A stretch of 10,241 nt of DNA from an uncultured Collinsella sp. GTDB lineage: Bacteria; Actinomycetota; Coriobacteriia; Coriobacteriales; Coriobacteriaceae. The stretch's first letter is position 1; every line of letters starts with the position of its first letter. Positions 1-5,103 of this stretch are shown piece by piece. The stretch spans positions 1 to 10,241 of the forward strand of contig CAUAGV010000047.1 in assembly GCA_958428675.1 (NCBI GenBank), in the 5' to 3' direction. Made by a program: the position numbers and the translations under genes. A model generated the notes under the pieces. The model saw only the letters and a program-made list of their open reading frames with translations, did not search any database and had not been told where the DNA came from.

Positions 1-93
1 TCTCTCCGGAACGTCCTCGGACATGCAAAGAGGCTCCGCATCGCGCTTCGCGCTCCGGAGCCTCTTTGCGTCCTACGGAATGTTCCGGAGAGA
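1..93. repeat. Nested inverted repeat, possible bidirectional terminator
   Basis: The outer 12 bases (1-12) are the exact reverse complement of 82-93, and 25-38 is the exact reverse complement of 56-69 (GCAAAGAGGCTCCG). Between these stems lie two short segments, 13-24 and 70-81, that do not pair across the symmetry axis; each can instead fold on itself (GTC-CTCG-GAC at 13-22; TCC-TAC-GGA at 71-79). The central loop at 43-53 also pairs with itself (GCGC-TTC-GCGC). The whole can be drawn as a four-way, cloverleaf-like fold. The inner stem, with AAAG on its left flank and CTTT on its right, resembles a bidirectional terminator for a gene left of the window, but there is no long T-tract. A dispersed palindromic repeat is the other option. 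The symmetry is seen directly; the function is not known. Confidence 0.6.
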
Positions 94-155
94 AGCCCCC
101 GTCACGCCCCCGGATTCCCTGCATTTACGGCCTCGAGGTCGGCGGGCGGAGAAGG

Positions 156-342
156 ACGTGGTCGATAGGGATACGTGTCCCCTTCGCTGTTTCGCGCTTT
201 GCGCGAAAGGCGCGCTACTTTGGGATGGATGGGGAACGTGGTTGTTGCGGTGGCTTTTCCCTTTTGCTGTTTCGCGGCTTTGCCGCGAAAAGCGCAGCAC
301 TTTGGGATGGGCGGGTACGTTATTGTCGCGCTGCTCTGTCCC
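156..342. repeat. About 2.5 copies of an 80-base tandem repeat with a conserved hairpin
   Basis: Two full units, 182-261 and 262-342, share TTTGGGATGG-type and GCTGTTTCGCG-type blocks; the 12-base block ACTTTGGGATGG is identical at 217-228 and 299-310. A 26-base segment beginning ACGT and ending TCCC recurs at 156-181, 236-261 and 317-342, which adds a partial upstream copy. Each full unit has a hairpin with a TTT loop: an 8-bp stem at 190-208 and a 9-bp stem at 270-290. The inner stem bases differ between copies, yet pairing is perfect in both. No coding frame here looks real. I see no promoter, origin or transposase. Role unknown; a structured intergenic repeat or a transcription-related element are both possible. 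Confidence 0.7.
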
Positions 343-391
343 GGCCGCATTTCTAGAGCGTTTCCCCCGCCATAAATTACCCTTGGCATAC

Positions 392-419
392 TTGCGCGAA
401 AGCCTACTGGTGCTACACT
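392..419 (+). promoter_or_regulatory. Promoter of the riboflavin uptake operon (extended -10)
   Basis: A -10 hexamer TACACT at 414-419 is preceded by TGC, giving an extended -10 TGnTACACT, with a weak -35 TTGCGC at 392-397 and a 16-base spacer. The predicted start, near 426, falls right at the first paired bases of the FMN riboswitch, which is what one expects for a riboswitch leader. The argC promoter at 5026-5034 has a very similar core (GGTGCTA followed by an A-rich hexamer end), which supports the assignment. Confidence 0.6.
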
Positions 420-427
420 TGCAATTG

Positions 428-610
428 CTGTTTCAGGGCGGGGTGAAATTCCCCACTGGCGGTAAATCGGGCGGTGCTAAAGGGGTGCCGTGGCGCAGGC
501 GAGGTGCCTGCGGCCGAGCCGATGAGTCCGCGACCCGTGTGTGCGTTGGTTCGCATGCCGGCTGAACTGGTGAGATCCCAGTACCAACGGTTAGAGTCCG
601 GATGAAAGAG
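428..610 (+). promoter_or_regulatory. FMN riboswitch (RFN element)
   Basis: The RFN element binds FMN in the nascent mRNA and turns off riboflavin synthesis or uptake genes. Several hallmark blocks are visible: AGGGCGGGGTGAAATTCCCC at 435-454 followed by ACTGGCGGT, GATGAGTCCGCGACCC near 521-536, GCTGAACTGGTGAGAT near 561-576, CCAGTACCAACGG at 578-590 and TTAGAGTCCGGATGAAAGAG at 591-610. A variable-arm hairpin sits at 495-511 (GCAGGC, GCCTGC). The closing P1 helix can pair 431-434 (TTTC) with 604-607 (GAAA), with two more pairs beyond a mismatch. Only about a dozen bases separate the aptamer from the ribU start, and no hairpin plus T-tract follows, so translational control by masking of the ribosome binding site is more likely than termination. 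That mode is inferred. The aptamer identity is very secure. Confidence 0.96.
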
Positions 611-612
611 GC

Positions 613-620
613 AGGTGATC
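613..620 (+). promoter_or_regulatory. ribU ribosome binding site (AGGTGATC)
   Basis: AGGTGATC is an exact complement of the 16S rRNA tail segment GATCACCT and lies directly before ATG 623. It sits immediately 3' of the riboswitch P1 strand. This supports the start at 623 over an in-frame ATG at 602 that is part of the aptamer, and places the binding site where aptamer folding can control its access. Confidence 0.7.
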
Positions 621-622
621 TT

Positions 623-1213
623 ATGTCTGAACAGTCGCAGCATATCCATTTTGAGAACACGAATAGGTGGAGCACCAAACAGCTCGTTACCATGGCGCTG
701 ATGTGTGCCTTGGGCGCCCTGTTTATGTACGTGCAGCTGCCTATCCTTCCTTCGGCGCCGTTTTTGACGTATGACCCGTCGCTGGTGCCGGCGATGGTGT
801 GCGGTTTTGCGTATGGTCCTGGCGCCGGTACTGCTGTTGCCGCTATGGCGATTGTTATCCATGCGCTTACCACGGGCGATTGGGTCGGCGCACTTATGAA
901 CCTGGTTGCTACGCTGGGCTACATTCTGCCCGCGGCTATCGTGTACCAGAAGATGCATACCTATAAGGGTGCCGTGATTGGCCTAGTGTTCGGTGTCATT
1001 GCCGCTACGGCGCTGTCTATGGTCGCTAACCTTACCATTGGCGTATGGTTCTGGTATGGCTCGGTCGATGTGATCGCCCCGCTCATGATTCCTGCCGTGC
1101 TGCCGTTCAACCTTATCAAGACCGTGCTTAACTCGGTGTTGACGCTAGCGGTGTATAAAGCAGTCTCCAACCTCATCACGCCTAAAAAGGACCAGGTCAA
1201 AGGCCGCGCATGA
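623..1213 (+). CDS. ribU: Riboflavin ECF transporter S component RibU
   Basis: This is a 196-residue membrane protein that binds riboflavin and delivers it through an energy-coupling-factor transporter. It is hydrophobic, with about six membrane segments after a short polar N-terminus. RibU-type features include FLTYDPSLVPAM (47-58), then GFAYGPGAG (61-69), and LPFNLIKTVLNS near the end (160-171), which matches the riboflavin family motif LPFNLIK. The first helix has AxxxA (Ala25, Ala29), the small-residue face that S components use to dock on EcfT. It is preceded directly by an FMN riboswitch, which fixes the substrate as riboflavin or a close flavin. The start at 623 is chosen because it follows AGGTGATC; the in-frame ATG at 602 lies inside the aptamer. 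The stop overlaps the next start as ATGA, implying translational coupling. The DPS in place of the DLS seen in well-known RibU proteins is a small divergence. Confidence 0.94.
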   Translation: MSEQSQHIHFENTNRWSTKQLVTMALMCALGALFMYVQLPILPSAPFLTYDPSLVPAMVCGFAYGPGAGTAVAAMAIVIHALTTGDWVGALMNLVATLGYILPAAIVYQKMHTYKGAVIGLVFGVIAATALSMVANLTIGVWFWYGSVDVIAPLMIPAVLPFNLIKTVLNSVLTLAVYKAVSNLITPKKDQVKGRA

Positions 1214-3114
1214 TTGAGTGTCGGGGCATTTCCTTTAGCTATGACGGTGCCGTACCGGCACTCGACGGTGTCGATCTGAACATCGAGGACGGGGAGTTTT
1301 TCTGCATCCTCGGTGGCAATGGGTCGGGCAAGTCGACGTTTGCCAAGCATCTGAATGCGCTGCTGCAGCCCGATGCGGGCACGGTACGTATCAACGGTAT
1401 GGATGCGTCCGATCCCGAGCTGGTCTACGACATTCGTTCGACCGCAGGCATGGTGTTCCAGAATCCCGACGACCAGCTGGTGGCAACGCTTGTCGAAGAT
1501 GACGTTGCGTTCGGTCCCGAAAACCTTGGCGTTCCATCGGCGCAAATTGCGCAGCGCGTACGCGAGGCGCTGAAGGGCGTGGGCCTGGTGGGCTTTGAGC
1601 GCCACGAGACCCACGCGCTCTCGGGTGGCCAAAAGCAACGCGTGGCGCTTGCTGGCGTGCTTGCCATGGAACCGCGCGTGCTCATCTTGGATGAGGCTTC
1701 CTCGATGCTCGATCCGCGTGGACGCAAGGGCCTCATGAAGGCTTGCCGCGCGTTGCATGATCGTGGCATGACCATCGTGATGATTACGCACTTTATGGAA
1801 GAGGCCGCCGAGGCCGATCGTGTCGCGGTGTTTCGGGCGGGGCGCGTTGCCATGCTCGGTACGCCCGAGGAAATCTTGACGCGAGCGGACGAACTTGCGC
1901 AGCTCAACTTGGATATGCCGGCGTCGTGCTGTCTAGGTAGGGCACTTCGTGAGAAGGGCGTATCCGTTTGCGCACAGGTGCGTGAGGCGGATATGGTCGC
2001 TGAGATTGCGCAGGCTTATGCCGAGCGAAGTGGGGCAGGCACCGCGGGGCAGTCTTCCGCATCCCAGTTGGAAATCGCTGACGGCACTGTTCCGGTAGAC
2101 AACGAGGGCAACGCGTCGGAGCCCGTCATCGAGCTATCCCATGTTTCGTACAGTTATTCGCTCAGTCCGCGCGAGCGCCGCCGCTGGCATAAGCGCTCGG
2201 TCACTGCGGGCAAATCGAGCAAACAGGCTCTCTGGGGAAACGACCCCAGCAGTCCGTGGGCGCTGCGCGATGTATCGCTGACGGTGCGTCGCGGCGAGTT
2301 CCTGGGCTTGGCAGGTCATACCGGTTCGGGTAAGTCGACGCTAGTCCAGCATCTCAACGGTTTGATTCGCCCCCAGGAGGGATTCGTTCGCGCGCTGGGG
2401 CTCGACCTGGCAAACAAGAAAGATGCCGCCGCGGTTAAGGCCAAGGTCGGCGTGGTGTTTCAATATCCCGAGCGTCAGCTGTTTGCCGAAACCGTGACGC
2501 AGGACGTGGCGTTTGGCCCGCACAACCTTGGCTTGCCGCAAGATGAAGTCGACCGTCGCGTCGAGTCGTCGCTCTCGCGCGTGGGCCTCGACCTTTCTAC
2601 GGTCGGCGACAAGAGTCCCTTTGAGCTTTCGGGCGGTCAGCAACGGCGTGTGGCATTCGCCGGTGTGCTCGCCATGGAGCCCGAAGTCCTGGTGCTCGAT
2701 GAACCCATGGCGGGGCTCGATCCGGCGGCACGCAGTGATTTCCTTGAGCTTATCGATCGACTTCACCGCGATGGCCTGACCGTTGTCATGGTTTCGCATA
2801 GTATGGATGACCTGGCCAATTGCTGCGACCGCATCGTCGTGATGAACGAAGGTGCGGTGTTTACAGAGGGAACCCCCGCGCAGGTGTTTGCACATGCCGA
2901 TGAGCTCAAGTCGATCGGCTTGGGCGTACCTGCTGCCCAGCGCATGGCGTTGGCGCTCGCGGAGGCGGGCGTGCCGCTGCGTTGCGGCGGGCTCTATACG
3001 GTTGAGTCGCTGGCCGACGAGCTGGCGGATTTGCTGATCGGTCGCTCAGACGGTCTTTCTAACGTCGCGGACATTGCTAAATCCAAGACGGTCGCGCGAG
3101 AGGAGGGCTGCTAA
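1210..3114 (+). CDS. ecfA: Fused EcfA1-EcfA2 energy-coupling-factor ATPase
   Basis: A 634-residue cytoplasmic protein with two complete ABC ATPase domains that powers the ECF transporter by ATP binding and hydrolysis. Domain 1 (about 1-235): Walker A GGNGSGKST (35-43), Q-loop FQNPDDQ (83-89), signature LSGGQ (137-141), Walker B LILDEAS with Glu162, switch His194. Domain 2 (about 306-575): Walker A GHTGSGKST (369-377), Q-loop FQYPERQ (417-423), signature LSGGQ (473-477), Walker B VLVLDEP with Glu498, His530. FQNPDDQ is EcfA1-like and FQYPERQ is EcfA2-like, so the fusion keeps the usual heterodimer asymmetry. In many bacteria these are two genes; fused forms are known. The linker (about 240-305) is rich in Ala and Ser. 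Domain 2 has an unusual basic insertion at about 319-349, before ALRDVSL. The gene starts in the ATGA overlap with ribU and ends sharing one base with ecfT. Confidence 0.94.
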   Translation: MIECRGISFSYDGAVPALDGVDLNIEDGEFFCILGGNGSGKSTFAKHLNALLQPDAGTVRINGMDASDPELVYDIRSTAGMVFQNPDDQLVATLVEDDVAFGPENLGVPSAQIAQRVREALKGVGLVGFERHETHALSGGQKQRVALAGVLAMEPRVLILDEASSMLDPRGRKGLMKACRALHDRGMTIVMITHFMEEAAEADRVAVFRAGRVAMLGTPEEILTRADELAQLNLDMPASCCLGRALREKGVSVCAQVREADMVAEIAQAYAERSGAGTAGQSSASQLEIADGTVPVDNEGNASEPVIELSHVSYSYSLSPRERRRWHKRSVTAGKSSKQALWGNDPSSPWALRDVSLTVRRGEFLGLAGHTGSGKSTLVQHLNGLIRPQEGFVRALGLDLANKKDAAAVKAKVGVVFQYPERQLFAETVTQDVAFGPHNLGLPQDEVDRRVESSLSRVGLDLSTVGDKSPFELSGGQQRRVAFAGVLAMEPEVLVLDEPMAGLDPAARSDFLELIDRLHRDGLTVVMVSHSMDDLANCCDRIVVMNEGAVFTEGTPAQVFAHADELKSIGLGVPAAQRMALALAEAGVPLRCGGLYTVESLADELADLLIGRSDGLSNVADIAKSKTVAREEGC

Positions 3115-3914
3115 TGGAGGCGTTTTCGTTTGGCAGCTACTATCCCGGCGATAGTGCAATCCACCGCCTGGACCCGCGAACCAAGTTGCTCTTGGGCTTT
3201 GTGTTTCTGATCACGACGCTCACGGTCAGTGGCTTCCGCGGTCTGGCACCGGTCGCAATTTTCGTCGTGCTGATCTATGCCGTGTCCCGGGTGCCGGCTC
3301 GTCGCGTTCTGTCGTCGATGGCGCCGCTGCTGGCAATCGTCGTCGTGGTCGCGGTGCTCAACTTGTTTACCGATCAGAGTGGGCGCATCCTGTGGCAGCT
3401 CGGCTTTCTGCAGATAAGCGAGGGCTCGCTGCATTCCGCCGCTTTTATGACCTGCCGTCTGACCTTGATGATGGCCGGTATGAGCGCTATTACGCTCACC
3501 ACACCGACGCTCGACCTCACCGCGGGTTTTGAGCGCCTGCTCGCACCGTTTGCGCGTGTGGGACTTCCTGCGCACGAGCTCGGCATGATCATGGGTATAG
3601 CGCTGCGCTTTATGCCGCAGTTTGCCACCGAGATGAAGCAGACGGCCGATGCGCAGGCAAGCCGCGGTGCACGCGTGACGGGCGGTCCGCTCGGCGGCGT
3701 GCGTATGCTCGGCAGTGTGGCGATTCCACTGTTCACGGGCGTGTTCCGTCATGCCGAGACGTTGTCTGCCGCCATGGATGCCCGTTGCTATCATGGCGAG
3801 CAGGGCCGCACACGTCTGCATACGCTTGCATTTGGCCGCGGCGATGCGTTGGCGGCGGTGGTGACGGCGTTGCTGCTCATCTGCGTCATCGTCATCAATC
3901 TTCAACTTGTTTAG
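3114..3914 (+). CDS. ecfT: ECF transporter transmembrane component EcfT
   Basis: A 266-residue integral membrane protein that links the two ATPase domains to the S component. It begins with the family-typical pattern of a soluble stretch, GDSAIHRLDPRTK (12-24), followed by several hydrophobic segments (about 25-60, 68-86, 112-130) and a C-terminal membrane segment (245-264). The two coupling motifs on the cytoplasmic helices are AQASRG (180-185) and AMDARCY (220-226); the arginines insert into the ATPase grooves. The second motif has Cys where Gly is usual (ARC for ARG). The start shares one base with the ecfA stop (TAATG) and has a strong binding site GAGGAGGG at 3099-3106 inside ecfA. With ribU and ecfA it makes a complete transporter, which may also serve other S components encoded elsewhere. 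Confidence 0.93.
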   Translation: MEAFSFGSYYPGDSAIHRLDPRTKLLLGFVFLITTLTVSGFRGLAPVAIFVVLIYAVSRVPARRVLSSMAPLLAIVVVVAVLNLFTDQSGRILWQLGFLQISEGSLHSAAFMTCRLTLMMAGMSAITLTTPTLDLTAGFERLLAPFARVGLPAHELGMIMGIALRFMPQFATEMKQTADAQASRGARVTGGPLGGVRMLGSVAIPLFTGVFRHAETLSAAMDARCYHGEQGRTRLHTLAFGRGDALAAVVTALLLICVIVINLQLV

Positions 3915-3944
3915 GCGCGATTCGAGCGCAAGAAAGGGGTCCCT

Positions 3945-4391
3945 ATGACCGACAACGACCGCACGGCTCAGCTTGAGCGCGCCTGTTCGTATCTCAGACG
4001 CATTCCGGCGTGGTATCTAGCCACGACCGATGTGGCCGACGGGCATCAGCCCCGCGTGAGGCCGTTTTCGTTTGCCATGGTCGATGACGGTAAGCTGTGG
4101 TTCTGCACGTCGCGCGACAAGGATGTGTGGGCGGAGCTGAGTGCGAATCCCAAGTTTGAGCTCTCGGGCTGGAAGCCGGGGGAATGTTGGATCGTATTGA
4201 CCGGCGAAGCCGCACTTGAGGACGACGCAGTTGCGAGCGACAAGGTGCGTCAAGCGGGTTTTAAGCACATGGTGGGCATCGGCGAGGAACACGAGAGTGC
4301 CAACGACGGCCGCCTTGCTTTCTTTTCGGTCCGCAACATTGCCGCGCGCTTCTGTGATATCGACGGCAGCGAGGAGCGCCTGGAGCTCTAG
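3945..4391 (+). CDS. Pyridoxamine 5'-phosphate oxidase-like split-barrel protein, copy 1
   Basis: A soluble 148-residue protein of the PNPOx-like, FMN-binding split-barrel fold, close to the small proteins grouped as COG5015. Seen features: PAWYLATTD (21-29), then RVRPFSFAMVDDGKLWFCTS (37-56), the strand pair that lines the flavin phosphate site in this fold, then KDVWAEL (59-65) and FELSGW (71-76), and FFSV (126-129). It is too short and too divergent to be the vitamin B6 enzyme PdxH. FMN, heme or F420 are all used by relatives, and the substrate is unknown. It starts 30 bases after ecfT with GAAAGGGG at 3932-3939 and no terminator between, so it may be transcribed with the riboflavin importer, which favours a flavin cofactor. 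It is clearly paralogous to the next gene. Confidence 0.8.
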   Translation: MTDNDRTAQLERACSYLRRIPAWYLATTDVADGHQPRVRPFSFAMVDDGKLWFCTSRDKDVWAELSANPKFELSGWKPGECWIVLTGEAALEDDAVASDKVRQAGFKHMVGIGEEHESANDGRLAFFSVRNIAARFCDIDGSEERLEL

Positions 4392-4435
4392 CTCACACCA
4401 ACCAGGCTCTCAAACTGGCTAGTACAGGAGGAAAC

Positions 4436-4846
4436 GTGGACGGATTGAATACGGTTTTGGAGTATCTGACGTCGGTGCCGGCGTGGTACTTGGCGACGAG
4501 CGTAGACGGGCAGCCACATGTACGTCCATTTTCGTTTGCTCAGATTCAGGACGGCAAGCTGTGGTTTGTGACGGCGCGCACCAAAGACGTGTGGCAAGAG
4601 CTGCTGCAAAATCAGCGCTTTGAGGCCACGAGTTGGTGGCCGGGCCATGGCTGGCTCATCTTGCGCGGGCGCGCCGGCTTGGATGACCGGGCTTTAGACG
4701 AAATGCGCGAAGCCGGGTGGAAGCATCTAGAGCGCCTGGGCGAGCACTATGAGGGGCCTAACGACCCCACGCTCGTCTTCTTTAGCGTCGAGGATCCCGA
4801 GGCTTTTATCTGCAATCACGACGAATGGGTGCCGGTCGAGCTCTAG
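4436..4846 (+). CDS. Pyridoxamine 5'-phosphate oxidase-like split-barrel protein, copy 2
   Basis: A 136-residue paralogue of the preceding gene. The two line up over almost their whole length: VPAWYLATS (14-22), HVRPFSFAQIQDGKLWFVTA (28-47), KDVWQEL (50-56), REAGWKHL (91-98) against RQAGFKHM in copy 1, FFSVED (115-120), and the C-terminal -VEL against -LEL. It begins with GTG, supported by AGGAGG at 4426-4431 four bases upstream; no nearer ATG fits the family alignment. Copy 2 is shorter at the N-terminus and lacks residues in the region after the first strand. The 44-base gap from copy 1 has no terminator. Likely a flavin-binding oxidoreductase or a flavin-binding protein of unknown substrate. 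The downstream hairpin at 4884-4937 ends the transcript. Confidence 0.8.
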   Translation: MDGLNTVLEYLTSVPAWYLATSVDGQPHVRPFSFAQIQDGKLWFVTARTKDVWQELLQNQRFEATSWWPGHGWLILRGRAGLDDRALDEMREAGWKHLERLGEHYEGPNDPTLVFFSVEDPEAFICNHDEWVPVEL

Positions 4847-4883
4847 CCAACCGGCTCATCCTAACAACTTGGTTTTCGCATGG

Positions 4884-4937
4884 GCGGGCCCCGTATTGCC
4901 CGGCGCCGTTAGGAGCGCCGGTCAATACGGGGCCCGC
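4884..4937 (+). terminator. Strong hairpin terminator after the riboflavin operon
   Basis: A 15-bp perfect stem, GCGGGCCCCGTATTG at 4884-4898 with its complement at 4923-4937, is continued after one C/T mismatch by a 7-bp stem CCGGCGC (4900-4906) with GCGCCGG (4915-4921) and an 8-base loop. It is followed by TCTATTTGT, a weak T-tract. Its place between two operons, 37 bases past the last stop, makes a terminator the natural reading. The poor T-tract leaves some doubt about how it works. Confidence 0.8.
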
Positions 4938-4980
4938 TCTATTTGTCAATTCCTTCAAGCGAATGTGTCGGGAATGTTTC

Positions 4981-5019
4981 AATGCATGAATATGCAAGCC
5001 ATTTACGTGTTAATGCATC
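4981..5019. promoter_or_regulatory. Tandem ARG-box-like operator for ArgR
   Basis: Box 1 (4981-4998) contains the palindrome TGCATGAATATGCA at 4983-4996. Box 2 (5002-5019) contains TACGTGTTAATGCA at 5004-5017, with a perfect right half and a looser left half. As 18-bp boxes they are separated by 3 bp and are 21 bp centre to centre, the arrangement known for ArgR hexamers in other bacteria. The boxes run up to the -10 of the argC promoter and cover its -35 region, so binding should repress. The sequences are seen; the regulator is inferred because no argR gene lies in the window. Confidence 0.7.
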
Positions 5020-5025
5020 TTTTGG

Positions 5026-5034
5026 TGCTAAAGT
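5026..5034 (+). promoter_or_regulatory. argC promoter, extended -10
   Basis: TGCTAAAGT gives an extended -10 (TGn plus TAAAGT at 5029-5034) with no good -35, as extended -10 promoters allow. The surrounding GGTGCTAAAGTTTCAA closely matches GGTGCTACACTTGCAA at the ribU promoter. Predicted start is near 5041. A second candidate -10, CATAAC at 5047-5052 with TTGGTG at 5022-5027, has a 19-base spacer and is weaker. Confidence 0.5.
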
Positions 5035-5058
5035 TTCAACCCACTTCATAACGACTGC

Positions 5059-5088
5059 TGCGAAATACGCATCGGTGCATAAATCGCA
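5059..5088. promoter_or_regulatory. Second palindromic pair just before argC
   Basis: TGCGAAATACGCA (5059-5071) and TGCATAAATCGCA (5076-5088) are each imperfect palindromes with TGC and GCA ends like the ARG boxes upstream, and the outer TGCGA and TCGCA are also inverted repeats of each other. Their centres are 17 bp apart, not 21, so they do not form a standard box pair. They lie in the untranslated leader directly before the argC binding site AAGGAG (5092-5097). They could be auxiliary operator half-sites or an RNA hairpin; this is tentative. Confidence 0.35.
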
Positions 5089-5103
5089 GACAAGGAGTCT
5101 GAT

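Noticed and set aside
1..342. CRISPR array or integron attC site
   Set aside because: There are too few units, the repeats lack regular unique spacers, and no cas or integrase gene is nearby.
23..565. Plus-strand 180-codon open frame across the 5' repeats and the FMN riboswitch
   Set aside because: It runs through palindromes, tandem repeats and the aptamer, has Arg/Ser/Cys-rich low-complexity composition and no ribosome binding site.
602..622. Upstream start for RibU at ATG 602
   Set aside because: This ATG belongs to the conserved 3' end of the FMN aptamer, and ATG 623 has a much better binding site.
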